A stretch of DNA of 64,000 bases from Lacticaseibacillus absianus (GCF_013407595.1 NZ_JABEKX010000001.1:824522-888521), one strand, 5' to 3'. Counted from the stretch's first letter, positions 1 to 8,519 are shown. Program-made: numbers and translations. The notes: generated by a model from the sequence alone, not told the origin.

Positions 1-468
1 ATGGGCATCATCGAAGACGCACGCGCGTTTCTCAAGGCGCAGGGGATCGACCAGTGGCAGGGGACGTATCCTGACCGCGCGGCGGTCGAGGCAGACATCG
101 CGAAAGGGACGAATCGTCTGCTGGTCGTCGCTGACACGGTCGCCGGAACCGCGAGCCTGCTTGACGGGCCGGATCCGTTCTACACCCGTATCGATGGGGA
201 CGGCTGGATCGGGACGGACTTCTACATGATGATCCACCGGTTCGCGGTGTCCGCGGCGATCCGCGGTCAGCACCTCAGCCAGTTCTTCATGAGTAATCTG
301 CTGACGGAGGCCTATGCGCGGGGCTACCGGGATGTGCGCATCGACACGCATGCCCAAAACGTGATCATGCAGCATGTCATCACCGGTAACGGCTTCTCGT
401 ACCGCGGGATCGTCTATCTGGACGAACCGGTCCCGGAGCGTAACGCCTACCAGTTGCTACTGAAATAG
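1..468 (+). CDS. GNAT family N-acetyltransferase, 5' end probably outside window
   Basis: Predicted acetyl-CoA-dependent N-acetyltransferase; substrate unknown. The GNAT core is visible: a strand leading into FAVSAAIRGQHLSQFF (about residues 81-96, the acetyl-CoA binding V-x5-RG-x3-S type turn) and then VRIDTHAQN and GFSYRGIVYL near the C-terminus. Family members normally begin with a first strand of about 15 residues (R-x-A-x3-D-x3-I). Here the first Met is already in the following helix (IIEDARAFLKAQGIDQWQ), so the true start very likely lies upstream of base 1 and this Met is internal. The stop (TAG) is at 466-468. The next gene starts 182 bp downstream with its own ribosome binding site. 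Confidence 0.8.
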   Translation: MGIIEDARAFLKAQGIDQWQGTYPDRAAVEADIAKGTNRLLVVADTVAGTASLLDGPDPFYTRIDGDGWIGTDFYMMIHRFAVSAAIRGQHLSQFFMSNLLTEAYARGYRDVRIDTHAQNVIMQHVITGNGFSYRGIVYLDEPVPERNAYQLLLK

Positions 469-650
469 CCGCGCCGGGCGGGCCCAAGTTGGTGAACGAG
501 CCGCCTCGTTCTGGCGCACCGCCCGAAGCGGTGCGCACGCGGGCGCGATCACCGCTTCGGCTGCACATCAAGGCGGGGTGACAGCGGGCCAGCGGTGGCT
601 GGTGCGGCCAACTGGACCGACTGGACGGTTGAAGCCATAGGAGGAGACGG

Positions 651-1814
651 ATGGGGTATCTGGGAACACTGGCACTGATTTTATTGACGACGCTGTTGTT
701 GAGTCAGCTCAGCTTGAAGCTGGGCGTCCCGGCAGTGATCGGGCAGCTACTGGCCGGATTGCTGCTCGGCCCAGCGCTTTTGGGCTGGGTCCAGCCAACG
801 GACATGGTGAGCGAGTTCGCTGAGATCGGGGTGATCGTCTTGATGTTCATCGCCGGGTTGGAATCGGACCTGACGTTGTTGCGGCGTTACTTTCGGCCCG
901 GGGTGATGGTGGCAGTGATCGGGGTGATCGTCCCTGTCGCGGTGATCTTCGCTTTCAGCGAACTATGGGGCTTCTCTTTCGTCGCCGCCGCGTTTTTGGG
1001 GATCACCTTTGCCGCGACGTCGGTGTCGATCTCTGTAGAGGTGCTCAAGGAATTGAACGCCCTTGACTCACGCAGTGGCGCGACGATCCTCGGCGCCGCC
1101 GTCGTGGATGACATCTTGACGGTGATCATCCTCAGCGTGGCCGTCGGTGTATTCGGGACCGGCGCCAGCGTGACTGATGCGCCGCTGTGGCTGACGCTGG
1201 TCGAACAGGTCGCCTACTTCGGGGTGATCTACCTGGTCGTCAAGTGGGCCGCCACGTTCTTGATGCACCTCGCGGAGCGGTTGATCCCGGCTGCCAGTGT
1301 GACGATCATGTCGCTCTTGCTCTGCTTGGGGATGGCCTATCTCGCTGACTTTTTCGGCCTGTCCGCGGTGATCGGCGCCTTCTTCGCCGGCGTTGGGATC
1401 TCACAGACGCCTTACCGGCGGGAGGTCGATCACGCCCTTGAGGCGATCGGCTACGCGGTGTTCATCCCGGTCTTTTTCGTCTCGATCGGGTTGAACATGC
1501 GCTTCACTGGGCTGTTCCAGGACCTCGGTTTCATCGTGATCCTGACGGTGCTCGCCCTGCTGACAAAATGGCTGGGATGTGGCGCGGGGGCCAAACTTGC
1601 CGGGATGGATTGGACGGATGCGCATATCATCGGCTCGGGCATGGTCTCGCGCGGGGAGATGGCCCTGATCGTCGCGCAGATCGGCTTTGATGCGCAGCTG
1701 CTCCACCGTGACTTTTATTCCAGTGTGATCCTCGTGATCATCCTGACGACGCTGATCGCGCCGTTCATGCTCAAACAGGCCTTGCAGCGCCGCCCGCAAC
1801 CAGAGCGTGAATGA
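651..1814 (+). CDS. Cation:proton antiporter of the CPA2 (NapA/KefB-like) family
   Basis: Integral membrane antiporter exchanging Na+ or K+ for H+, for ion and pH homeostasis. The 387-residue protein is almost entirely hydrophobic, with about 12 membrane segments. The Asp-Asp pair typical of electrogenic CPA2 antiporters lies at residues 153-154 in AAVVDDILTVI, and a GSGMVSRGEMALIV segment near residue 330 matches the conserved charged helix of the family. There is no C-terminal TrkA-N domain, so it is the short NapA-like form rather than KefB/C. The start is supported by AGGAGG six bases before ATG. It appears monocistronic. Ion specificity cannot be read from the sequence. Confidence 0.88.
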   Translation: MGYLGTLALILLTTLLLSQLSLKLGVPAVIGQLLAGLLLGPALLGWVQPTDMVSEFAEIGVIVLMFIAGLESDLTLLRRYFRPGVMVAVIGVIVPVAVIFAFSELWGFSFVAAAFLGITFAATSVSISVEVLKELNALDSRSGATILGAAVVDDILTVIILSVAVGVFGTGASVTDAPLWLTLVEQVAYFGVIYLVVKWAATFLMHLAERLIPAASVTIMSLLLCLGMAYLADFFGLSAVIGAFFAGVGISQTPYRREVDHALEAIGYAVFIPVFFVSIGLNMRFTGLFQDLGFIVILTVLALLTKWLGCGAGAKLAGMDWTDAHIIGSGMVSRGEMALIVAQIGFDAQLLHRDFYSSVILVIILTTLIAPFMLKQALQRRPQPERE

Positions 1815-2014
1815 TCCGATCGGGGGCGACGCATCGCCAGCCTCTGAGTGCGTCACGCGGCGGGGTTGGGGCATAAGCAAGCGCGACCGAGTGTCATCAC
1901 CAGCCGGTGATGAAGGCCCGACGCTCCCCGACCAGGTTGCGTCAACAAGCACCACTCGTATCAGCGCATGTCTGGCCGTTACGCACGGCGTTCCAACGCG
2001 CAAGCAAGCCTTGT

Positions 2015-2065
2015 CAGCACGGCCCCGTGTCGCCCTCGATCCTTGAGGGCCGCGGGGCCGTGTTG
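2015..2065. terminator. GC-rich hairpin downstream of the antiporter gene
   Basis: Arms CACGGCCCCG (2018-2027) and CGGGGCCGTG (2053-2062) enclose a second stem GCCCTC/GAGGGC. There is no T-run, so it could be a weak terminator or a 3'-end stabilising hairpin. The remaining 1815-2014 shows no gene: an open frame there lacks a ribosome binding site and any recognisable motif. Confidence 0.5.
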
Positions 2066-2100
2066 AGTTGTGGGCCAAAACTGCTTGACGCCTGCTTGTT

Positions 2101-2129
2101 TTGACAGGACTACAGGGAGCAGTTATCAT
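2101..2129 (+). promoter_or_regulatory. Promoter of the HAD phosphatase gene
   Basis: TTGACA (2101-2106), 17-base spacer, TATCAT (2124-2129). It lies upstream of the TTG start at 2185 and inside any longer reading of that frame, which argues for the short form of the protein. Confidence 0.75.
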
Positions 2130-2184
2130 GGCAGAGGCGCCTTGGTGTGAAGTCGAGGCAGACGCAGATGTGAAGGAGAGACTC

Positions 2185-2841
2185 TTGAAACACTTATTCT
2201 TTGACTTTGACGGGACGATCGCCAATTCTGAACGCGGAATCGTCGGTGGGATCAAGTATATGCTCAAGGCGATGCAGCTGCCGCCGCTGGACGATGCGAC
2301 GTACCGGAAGTTCATCGGGCCGTCGTTGACTGCGAGCCTGAACCGTTACTACCCGACGCTGACGCCGGCCGCGGTCGCGGAGACGATCACGCACTACCAG
2401 ACCTATTATCTCGACCAGGGGATCTACGAGCTGGCGTTGTATCCTGGCATTGAGCAGACGCTGGCGCAGCTCCAAGAAGCGGGCTACCAGTTGAACATCG
2501 CCTCGGCCAAACCTGAGGTGATGATCGATAAGATCGCGGCTCACTTTGATCTGGGCCACTACTTCGCCGGGATGTATGGGGCGACGATGGACGAGCGGAT
2601 CCGTAGCTCGAAGACTGCAGTGTTGGCTTATGCGCTGGATCAGGCACAGGCACCGCTCGCATCGAGCTTGATGATCGGGGATCGCGACACCGATATGCAA
2701 GGGGGCGTGAACAATCAAGTCAAGACCCTCGGTGTCCTCTATGGCTTCGGCGACGCGGCCGAGCTGAATGGTGCCGGTGCGATGGGCCTGGTCGAGACGC
2801 CCAGTCAGTTGCCGAGCGGGATCCAGACAGTGCTCGGTTAA
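2185..2841 (+). CDS. HAD-superfamily phosphatase (phosphoglycolate phosphatase/PpaX-like)
   Basis: Cytosolic haloacid-dehalogenase-type phosphatase acting on a small phosphorylated metabolite. Motif I is DFDGT at residues 7-11 (nucleophile D7, acid/base D9). Motif II Ser and motif III Lys lie around NIASAKPEVMIDK, and motif IV is MIGDRDTDMQGG. The helical cap between motifs I and II places it in subfamily IA (Gph/PpaX). I chose the TTG at 2185 because AAGGAGAG precedes it by five bases and because a consensus promoter sits at 2101-2129. This gives 218 residues, normal for the family. The exact substrate (phosphoglycolate, pyrophosphate or other) cannot be assigned. Confidence 0.85.
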   Translation: MKHLFFDFDGTIANSERGIVGGIKYMLKAMQLPPLDDATYRKFIGPSLTASLNRYYPTLTPAAVAETITHYQTYYLDQGIYELALYPGIEQTLAQLQEAGYQLNIASAKPEVMIDKIAAHFDLGHYFAGMYGATMDERIRSSKTAVLAYALDQAQAPLASSLMIGDRDTDMQGGVNNQVKTLGVLYGFGDAAELNGAGAMGLVETPSQLPSGIQTVLG

Positions 2842-2844
2842 AGG

Positions 2845-2887
2845 CGTCGAAGCGCTCTCGGGTCATGGATCCGAGGGCGCTTCGAGC
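2845..2887. terminator. Hairpin after HAD phosphatase gene
   Basis: Arms CGAAGCGCTCTCGG and CCGAGGGCGCTTCG with one mismatch, directly behind the stop codon at 2841. No T-run follows, so it is a weak or partial terminator; the next gene starts 66 bp further on. Confidence 0.55.
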
Positions 2888-2952
2888 CAACACGTGAATA
2901 AGGCTCGCGGCGGTAGGGCTGATGTCGAAGGGCGACATAAGGAGGCAGGCTG

Positions 2953-3570
2953 ATGACGAAGACCAAATGGGGCATTCTGGGGCTGGGCTTTGGGCTGATC
3001 ACGCTACTTGCGATCGGGGCCCGAATCGTGATCTGGCCGCAGGTGAGTGGCCCGACGAGCGAGACTGTCGCCACTGCGACCATCGGGGAAGGCCGGGCGC
3101 CGCGTGCGGCAGTTCTTGTTCGCGTGAGTGGGGATGAGGCGGTCTCAAGCGACTTTGATCTAGCGGTTACGCAGCAACAGCAGTTGACCGTGACGGGCCG
3201 GGTCCGCCTGAAGCGGAATGGGAAGGCCCATGCGAGCGCGACGTTGGGCTTCACGTTGCACGCGACGCTGCGGGTGACGGCGGGGGAGCTGGCGATCACG
3301 CAGGTGAGCGGGACATGGCACCCCAGCGCGCGCTTGACATTGGCGAAGCGGACGCTCGCTGCCGGCGCTGGTGACAGCACTGGCTGGCCAGTCCAGGCGT
3401 TGCCGGCGGCGCGTACCTTTGCGGTGGCACCGATCGCCGCCAAGGGGCTGACTTACGTGACCCCGGACGGTGCGACGTTCACCGGTGCCCAGGTCACTGC
3501 CAGCGTGCGGATCCCGGACGTGAAGGCCCCGCTCCACGTCACAGTCCGGTTGCTCCCCAAGCGATTTTGA
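2953..3570 (+). CDS. Membrane-anchored hypothetical protein
   Basis: No family recognised. The 205-residue protein has one N-terminal membrane segment (about residues 6-28, GILGLGFGLITLLAIGARIVIW) followed by a region expected outside the cell that is rich in Ala, Thr and Val with alternating hydrophobic residues, suggesting a beta-rich fold. AAGGAGG eight bases before ATG supports the start. It sits alone between the HAD gene and a convergent marR gene, with no partner that suggests a role. A signal-anchor with a small beta-sandwich-like ectodomain is the most that can be said. Confidence 0.6.
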   Translation: MTKTKWGILGLGFGLITLLAIGARIVIWPQVSGPTSETVATATIGEGRAPRAAVLVRVSGDEAVSSDFDLAVTQQQQLTVTGRVRLKRNGKAHASATLGFTLHATLRVTAGELAITQVSGTWHPSARLTLAKRTLAAGAGDSTGWPVQALPAARTFAVAPIAAKGLTYVTPDGATFTGAQVTASVRIPDVKAPLHVTVRLLPKRF

Positions 3571-3611
3571 GCAAAAAAAAAGCGCGGTCCCCACACCACA
3601 CTTGAATCAGG

Positions 3612-4046
3612 TCAGGAGACGAAGAGCTTGGTGCTGGCCTCTTCGAGCATGTTGAGCAATGTCTCCAGTTTTGCTTGACCCAAGACCTCGATCCACCGGT
3701 CGAATTCTGCTTGTGCCGCCTGTTCAGCCGCTTTTTCAGCGCGGCGACCAGCTGGCGTCAGCATCAAGATGTGGCGGCGCTTGTCTTGCGGTGATACGGT
3801 CTGCGTGACATAGCCCAGTGAACGCAGCATCCCCAACTGGCGTGCGATCGCCGGTTTGGTGACGCCGCGTCGCTGCACGATCTCGGTCAAACTTGTGACT
3901 TGATTGTGCGCGATGTCGTGCAGGATCTGGTATTGCTCGAACGACAAGCGGTATTCGGCGACCGGGCGTGAGATCAGGGTCTCGACGTTCTTGATCGAGC
4001 CGAAATACACATCGATGAAGCCTGCAAGCAGGCTGTCTCTATCCAT
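3612..4046 (-). CDS. MarR-family transcriptional regulator
   Basis: Winged-helix DNA-binding dimer of 144 residues. The wHTH is visible as ITSLTEIV..RGVTKPAIARQLGMLRSLGYVTQTVSPQDKRRHILMLT (about residues 48-98), including the D-x-R-R wing typical of MarR, followed by a dimerising C-terminal helix. The start is the ATG at 4046, with AAGGGGG upstream; a longer frame exists but would read through the promoter at 4078-4105. It is divergent from the alpha/beta hydrolase gene at 4202, so it probably controls itself and that hydrolase. The ligand is unknown. Confidence 0.87.
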   Translation of the reverse strand: MDRDSLLAGFIDVYFGSIKNVETLISRPVAEYRLSFEQYQILHDIAHNQVTSLTEIVQRRGVTKPAIARQLGMLRSLGYVTQTVSPQDKRRHILMLTPAGRRAEKAAEQAAQAEFDRWIEVLGQAKLETLLNMLEEASTKLFVS

Positions 4047-4077
4047 AGTTTTGCCCCCCTTCAACGGTTCTGCAAAC

Positions 4078-4105
4078 AGTCTAGCAGAAAACGCATTCCA
4101 GGCAA
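4078..4105 (-). promoter_or_regulatory. Promoter of the marR-type gene
   Basis: Read on the minus strand: TTGCCT (4105-4100), 16-base spacer, TAGACT (4083-4078). Confidence 0.6.
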
Positions 4106-4143
4106 AACAAAACGACTCGAAAATGAGAAAAATGTATAGGCCG

Positions 4144-4172
4144 TTGACGAAATCGTCGTGGTCCGCTAACAT
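4144..4172 (+). promoter_or_regulatory. Promoter of the surface alpha/beta hydrolase gene
   Basis: TTGACG (4144-4149), 17-base spacer, TAACAT (4167-4172). It is back-to-back with the marR promoter, about 40 bp away, so a regulator bound in this short gap could govern both genes. Confidence 0.6.
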
Positions 4173-4201
4173 GGGGGTTCGACAGAAAGGGGCGTGGCGA
4201 G

Positions 4202-5128
4202 ATGAAGCACCGGAAGGGCACACTGATCGCAAGTTTGATGGGGATGCTGGTCGCGGCAGGCACGCTAGGGGCGTGCCTGTACTTCTATGACTACGCCTTC
4301 GTCCCGGCGCACAAGACGTTCTTGGCGAACACGCACAGCAAGCTGGAACGCGACGCGGAACGGTGGTTGAAGTCGGTCCCCCAGGAAACTTGGCATATGC
4401 AAGCGGCGGCCAGTGACCTTAAGTTGGTCGCCACCTATGTGCCAGCCGCCAAGGCGACTGCGCGCACGGTCGTGATCGCGCACGGCTACATGGGGTCTGG
4501 CCAAGAGATGGCCGCGAAGATCCAGCTGTTTCACGCAGCCGGCTATAATGTACTGGCCCCAGATGACCGTGGCCATGGCCGCTCGCAGGGGGATTACGTC
4601 GGCTATGGGTGGGTCGATCGACTCGATTACCTCAAGTGGTTGGATCGATTGATCGACCGCACCGGGCGCGCGAGCCAGATCGCGTTGTACGGGGAATCGA
4701 TGGGCGGGGCGACCGTGATGTATCTGAGTGGGGAACGACTGCCGCAGCAAGTCCAGGCGATCATCGAGGATTGCGGGTACACCAGCATCATGGACGAACT
4801 GAGCTACCAGGCCAAGAGTCAGTTTGGGATCCCGCGTTACCCCTTGGTCCCGCTAGTCGCCCTGACTGCGACGATCCGGGCACGCTACAACGTTTTTACC
4901 GCCTCGACGATCCCGGCGCTGCGGCGCAACACCCGGCCGATCCTCTTCATCCATGGCTTAGCGGATACCTTCGTGCCGCCGAGCATGGCAACGCGTAGCT
5001 ACGACGCAACGACGGCCCCTAAGCGCCTCTGGCTGGTGCCAGGCGCGAAGCATGCGGCCAGTCTCGATAAGCAGCCCACCCAGTACCGCAAAGTGGTGCT
5101 GGGGTGGCTTGACCGCTACATGCCATGA
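4202..5128 (+). CDS. Membrane-anchored or secreted alpha/beta hydrolase (serine hydrolase)
   Basis: Serine hydrolase with an N-terminal hydrophobic segment (about residues 8-30) that should export or anchor it. The alpha/beta fold motifs are clear: oxyanion HGYMGSG at 94-100, nucleophile elbow GESMGG with Ser166, acid Asp255 in HGLADTFVPP and His284 in GAKHA. DDRGHGRS at 121-128 is typical of the monoacylglycerol-lipase/feruloyl-esterase-like branch. The substrate is probably an ester or peptide at the cell surface. AAAGGGG stands nine bases before the ATG. It is followed by a clear terminator and divergent from a MarR gene, so expression is likely MarR-controlled. Confidence 0.85.
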   Translation: MKHRKGTLIASLMGMLVAAGTLGACLYFYDYAFVPAHKTFLANTHSKLERDAERWLKSVPQETWHMQAAASDLKLVATYVPAAKATARTVVIAHGYMGSGQEMAAKIQLFHAAGYNVLAPDDRGHGRSQGDYVGYGWVDRLDYLKWLDRLIDRTGRASQIALYGESMGGATVMYLSGERLPQQVQAIIEDCGYTSIMDELSYQAKSQFGIPRYPLVPLVALTATIRARYNVFTASTIPALRRNTRPILFIHGLADTFVPPSMATRSYDATTAPKRLWLVPGAKHAASLDKQPTQYRKVVLGWLDRYMP

Positions 5129-5142
5129 GCACAGCGAACGGA

Positions 5143-5166
5143 CCAGCGCACTTGCGCTGGTTTTTT
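5143..5166 (+). terminator. Rho-independent terminator of the hydrolase gene
   Basis: Stem CCAGCGC/GCGCTGG with a four-base loop, then six T. Confidence 0.9.
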
Positions 5167-5221
5167 GCTTGCGGTCAGCATACTGCGGGTTTCATGTATA
5201 ATAAAGGCGGAGGATACCGAT

Positions 5222-6133
5222 ATGCAAGAATCGAAATATACCCCGATCAGCCGCGGCTGGCTCGGCTTTTGGAGTTTGGTGTACAGTGTGCTACTAATCG
5301 TCGGGGCAGTTGGACTTGGCTTTGCCCTGACGTTCGGGCGACCGACGCAGGTATACCGCGTCTTAGTGGATCGCCGTGCCTTCGCAGCGATCCAGACGCG
5401 GGTCAATAACGCGACGCTGGCAGTTGCGCAGGGCCAAGGGTTAGAACTCGAGGCGACGACCAACGTCACGCCCGAAGCGGCATTGAAGGCGGCGCTGCGC
5501 ACTGGCTTGGCGATCAGTAGTAACTTCAACGCCGTGCCAGCGCGCACGCCGATGGTGGTGCCGGCATACGTGACCACCGCTTCAACGGCCAAGACACCGT
5601 TAGATCTGACCCCCCTGACCCAAGCAATCACGGCCGAGTTGGTCAAGGCGGCCAAGGACCAGGGGCTGGCCTATAGCGGCACGATGCGCCAGCAGACCGA
5701 GACCAAGGTCGCTACCATGATACAGACTAAGATCACCCGTGACTTGATGTTGCAAGGGTGGGGGCTGGTCTATCCCATGCTGACCTTGATGGTCCAGACT
5801 GCGGCGATCGTCGGGGCGATCCTCGCGCTGATCGTCTTGGCGATCATGCTGTACTGTAGCCATAGCTGGCAACGCTGGTTCAAAGTGGCCGGGCGGGTGA
5901 CCTACGTGATCGCCTTTCTCGGTGGTCTAGGCGCGATGATCGCCGGTTCACGCACGTTCGTTGCGCTGCTGGGCAACCTTGGTGGCCTAGATCAGATCAT
6001 CTGGCAGGAGCTGTTCCACCAGTTCGCCCCGACTTGGCAACGGGTAGCCGGGATCACCGTCGTCGTCGGCTTGAGCCTCGCGTTGGTCGGTCAGGTACTC
6101 CGCGCACTGCAACGCCGCCGAGCGTCAAACTAG
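5222..6133 (+). CDS. Multi-pass membrane protein with large external loop, unknown function
   Basis: No family recognised. The 303-residue protein has one membrane helix near residues 14-38, an approximately 130-residue hydrophilic stretch rich in Ala and Thr, and three further membrane helices (about 175-203, 215-240 and 262-285). The start at 5222 has GGAGG eight bases upstream, and a TATAAT at 5197-5202 precedes it, so an in-frame extension to 5165 would run over the promoter. It is followed by a small membrane-peptide gene. Confidence 0.6.
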   Translation: MQESKYTPISRGWLGFWSLVYSVLLIVGAVGLGFALTFGRPTQVYRVLVDRRAFAAIQTRVNNATLAVAQGQGLELEATTNVTPEAALKAALRTGLAISSNFNAVPARTPMVVPAYVTTASTAKTPLDLTPLTQAITAELVKAAKDQGLAYSGTMRQQTETKVATMIQTKITRDLMLQGWGLVYPMLTLMVQTAAIVGAILALIVLAIMLYCSHSWQRWFKVAGRVTYVIAFLGGLGAMIAGSRTFVALLGNLGGLDQIIWQELFHQFAPTWQRVAGITVVVGLSLALVGQVLRALQRRRASN

Positions 6134-6191
6134 ACAGGCCTGTTCGGCTATGGGATACTGGCGTCACCACATTATCGAAGAAGGTGATCTG

Positions 6192-6326
6192 ATGGCGTTT
6201 ATCGCAATGCTGTTGGTGTATGTTGGTGGACCGGTGTTGGCATTCTTCGTGATCGCACTGGCCGTCAAGACGGGAATCGTCTGGGCGGTCCAGGCGCTGG
6301 AAGCGGCTGGACGGTGGCCTCGTTAG
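6192..6326 (+). CDS. 44-residue membrane peptide
   Basis: Short gene with a ribosome binding site (AAGGTGA, four bases before ATG) that encodes one long hydrophobic helix, MAFIAMLLVYVGGPVLAF and onward to residue 30, ending in the amphipathic EAAGRWPR tail. There is no homology I can name. Candidates are a small membrane-protein regulator or a stand-alone orphan peptide. It lies 58 bp behind the membrane protein ending at 6133 and directly in front of a perfect 19-bp inverted repeat, which supports a real transcript end. Too short for routine gene finding. Confidence 0.5.
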   Translation: MAFIAMLLVYVGGPVLAFFVIALAVKTGIVWAVQALEAAGRWPR

Positions 6327-6332
6327 CCCGGA

Positions 6333-6375
6333 CCACGCCAAACAGCGCGCCGTTCAGGCGCGCTGTTTGGCGTGG
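6333..6375. terminator. Perfect 19-bp inverted repeat between convergent genes
   Basis: Arms CCACGCCAAACAGCGCGCC and GGCGCGCTGTTTGGCGTGG around a five-base loop. It lies between a plus-strand gene ending at 6326 and a minus-strand gene ending at 6381 and probably serves both. There is no long T-run on either strand. Confidence 0.7.
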
Positions 6376-6380
6376 CTGAC

Positions 6381-7001
6381 TCACTCGGGGTGGGCGCGAT
6401 CCGGATGGCGCAAGTTGTAGATGAGGGCGATCAGCACCGTTGCGGTGCCGCTTCCAATGAAGACGAGACTGTCGAGGCGCCACCCGTTGCGCCAGAAGTA
6501 GGCGAGGGCGACGCCCAGCCATAGCAGGCAGACGGCGATCAGCCGCCAGACTAAGGGTGGCACATGTGGGCGGACGAGGTGCCAGTAGCGCGTGCGCACG
6601 AATTGGCTGACGACGGTGATGGCACTGGTCAAGATCACGAGAAGCGAGAAGCTCAGCTGGGGCAGCCGCATGCCGGGCCAGTGAAAAATGTGGCCCATCA
6701 ATAGCAGACATAGGAGTGCTGACGCGAGCATCGTCGCCCAGTAACTCTGGCGCGCGACTTTGAGGCCGCGCGCTTTTTGCGTCAAGTCGGTGACGAAGCC
6801 ATGGTCTGCACGAACTAAGGTGTCCAACGAAAGGGCGAACAAGTCGCAGAGCTTGATCAGGCTCTCCAGATCTGGGTAAGTGCGGCCGGTCTCCCATCCT
6901 GAGATGGTCTGCCGGGTGAGGTTGAGCCGGTCGGCGACTTGCTGTTGCGTGAGGTGGTGCGCCTGCCGTGCGGCTTGTAGGTTGGTGCCAAGTGGTGTCA
7001 T
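6381..7001 (-). CDS. XRE-family regulator fused to a four-helix membrane domain
   Basis: Residues 5-62 are a canonical XRE helix-turn-helix (LTQQQVADRLNLTRQTISGWETGRTYPDLESLIKL), followed by a linker and four predicted membrane helices (about 87-105, 115-135, 150-170 and 178-198). This makes it a membrane-tethered DNA-binding protein, of a type seen in Firmicutes where the membrane part is thought to sense envelope state. GGAGGG precedes the ATG by six bases. The adjacent minus-strand genes 7374-8716 encode another XRE regulator with membrane proteins, so the two regulators may belong to one local circuit. The intergenic stretch 7002-7373 shows no gene that I can support. Confidence 0.82.
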   Translation of the reverse strand: MTPLGTNLQAARQAHHLTQQQVADRLNLTRQTISGWETGRTYPDLESLIKLCDLFALSLDTLVRADHGFVTDLTQKARGLKVARQSYWATMLASALLCLLLMGHIFHWPGMRLPQLSFSLLVILTSAITVVSQFVRTRYWHLVRPHVPPLVWRLIAVCLLWLGVALAYFWRNGWRLDSLVFIGSGTATVLIALIYNLRHPDRAHPE

Positions 7002-7373
7002 GATGATCCCTCCGATTCACGATTCGCCTTCATGATACGCGGTGGCCCGTCGGGTGACTAGCCTAAGCGGCGACGAGTTTTGTTGCGCGTCAAGCATGAG
7101 GGCCCTAGGTGCGACTGGAGGGGCTGAGCGCCTGGCAAACGGGGTCTGCACCCAGACCGGCGGCTTGTCATTCGCCGCGCAGGCTTCTTTGGGCAAGTCG
7201 CGGGGCAGGTTATTTCCCGGGCAATCATTCAGGCATCGACTGGCCGATCTGCCGCTGCGAGACGCATCGTATGGCTGACAGGCGCCAAGTCCTGGGTGAT
7301 TGCGCAAGCAACTTGTTATCGCGGACGATCGTCGGCTGGGTCGATGGGAGAGACTGGTGGCCTCATGCGGGCG

Positions 7374-7817
7374 CTAGTCGGCTTTGGGGTGACGGTTGCG
7401 CCACCACTGGAAGCCGGCGACACCACCGATCACGCCCCACATCAGCGGCAGCGCCGCGCTGACACTGTCAGCCGTCAGCTGCCCGTTGTGGATCAGAGGC
7501 TGGCCGTAATGAAGGGTGACTTGCCACCACAGCTCTTGGCCAGCCATCAGTAACCAGGCGAGCCCGAGTAGCGCAAAGGCGAGCAGACTGCCGTCGCCTT
7601 GGTGAGGGCGCAGGTAGGCGCCAGTGAGGATGAAGTAACAGGTCACCGGCGTCATGACAAGCAAGAGACACCACATGGTCAGGGTGAACTGATCGGCAAA
7701 CAGCGAGTGGTCGGCGAGCATGATCCTGGTTTGGTTGACCCCCAGTAGCCCTAGCAGTCCCCAGAAGCCGCCGGTGTAGCCGCGCCGGCGGGCCGTCAAT
7801 TGACGTTCATCAAACAT
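7374..7817 (-). CDS. Four-helix membrane protein with FDERQ N-terminus
   Basis: A 147-residue membrane protein with about four helices. Its first residues, MFDERQLTARRRGYTGGFWGL, match those of the next gene upstream (TRFDERQIQLQHRGYPWAL), so the two are paralogues; the FDERQ-x5-RG signature recurs in small membrane proteins paired with short XRE regulators. GGAGG stands seven bases before the ATG. It is the last gene of the operon 8716 to 7374. Function unknown; a sensor or immunity-type role alongside the regulator is only inference. Confidence 0.65.
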   Translation of the reverse strand: MFDERQLTARRRGYTGGFWGLLGLLGVNQTRIMLADHSLFADQFTLTMWCLLLVMTPVTCYFILTGAYLRPHQGDGSLLAFALLGLAWLLMAGQELWWQVTLHYGQPLIHNGQLTADSVSAALPLMWGVIGGVAGFQWWRNRHPKAD

Positions 7818-7829
7818 AGCACGTCCTCC

Positions 7830-8519
7830 TCAGTGAAATAGTTGTAGATAGCCCAAGAGCGCAGCCCAAGCAAGCGCGATCGCGAGTGCCAGTCGCCGGT
7901 GGTGACGGACGGTCCCATCGACGATGATCAGCGGTAGTAGCATCATGAGGAAGTTGGTCACCGTCGTCCCGACGGAGGTGTGGACGTCTGCGCGCCCGGC
8001 ACGCACCCACAGCGTCAGCGCCAAAAGCCCTACCCAGCCGATCAGGATAGCCAGCCGTCGCGGGGTCGGGCGCAGTGAGCTCAAGGTGCCATTTGCGATC
8101 GCCTTGCCGGTCGCGGTCAGGGCAGGAAGGCCGACGGCGAGGACCAGGGCCCACGCCGTCGCCCCGGCGCCGATCTGGCCGTGCACCCACAGCGGATCGA
8201 GCGTGCCGCGTGCAGTGCTGGTGACGAGCTGGTGGATCTGAAGACCAGTCAGCGCCCATAAGACGAGCGCCAGCACCGGGAGCAGGCCTTGGTTGGTGGG
8301 GGTAAGGTAGGCATCCGTTAGCAGGAAGTAGGTGATCAGGCCGCCGCCGGTCAAGGCCAGCGTGACACTGATCAGCCCCAGCTGACTGGCGAACAATGGG
8401 TGTCCTAAGACGAGCTCAGCGTGCAAAGCGCCGAGCTGTAGCCCGATCAAGCCGGCTAGTGCCCAAGGGTAGCCGCGATGCTGAAGTTGGATCTGGCGTT
8501 CATCGAAGCGAGTGGTCAT
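7830..8519 (-). CDS. Membrane protein with FDERQ N-terminus, paired with XRE regulator
   Basis: A 229-residue protein with about six membrane helices and the FDERQIQLQHRG start shared with its neighbour at 7374-7817. The first half (about 140 residues) parallels the neighbour and the second half adds two or three helices. ATG at 8519 follows GGAGG by seven bases; a TTG two codons earlier is less well placed. The upstream XRE gene ends at 8522, so translation is probably coupled. Role unknown; co-transcription with a repressor suggests a self-regulated membrane system. Confidence 0.65.
   Translation of the reverse strand: MTTRFDERQIQLQHRGYPWALAGLIGLQLGALHAELVLGHPLFASQLGLISVTLALTGGGLITYFLLTDAYLTPTNQGLLPVLALVLWALTGLQIHQLVTSTARGTLDPLWVHGQIGAGATAWALVLAVGLPALTATGKAIANGTLSSLRPTPRRLAILIGWVGLLALTLWVRAGRADVHTSVGTTVTNFLMMLLPLIIVDGTVRHHRRLALAIALAWAALLGYLQLFH

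Noticed and set aside
1807-2046. 79-codon frame after the antiporter gene
   Set aside because: No ribosome binding site, biased composition without motifs, runs into the hairpin at 2015-2065.
2101-2184. 28-codon N-terminal extension of the HAD phosphatase
   Set aside because: A consensus promoter lies within it and the extension has no HAD features; TTG 2185 has a proper ribosome binding site.
7042-7307. Overlapping open frames on both strands in the gap 7002-7373
   Set aside because: Neither has a ribosome binding site or recognisable sequence; they look like chance frames in GC-rich DNA.
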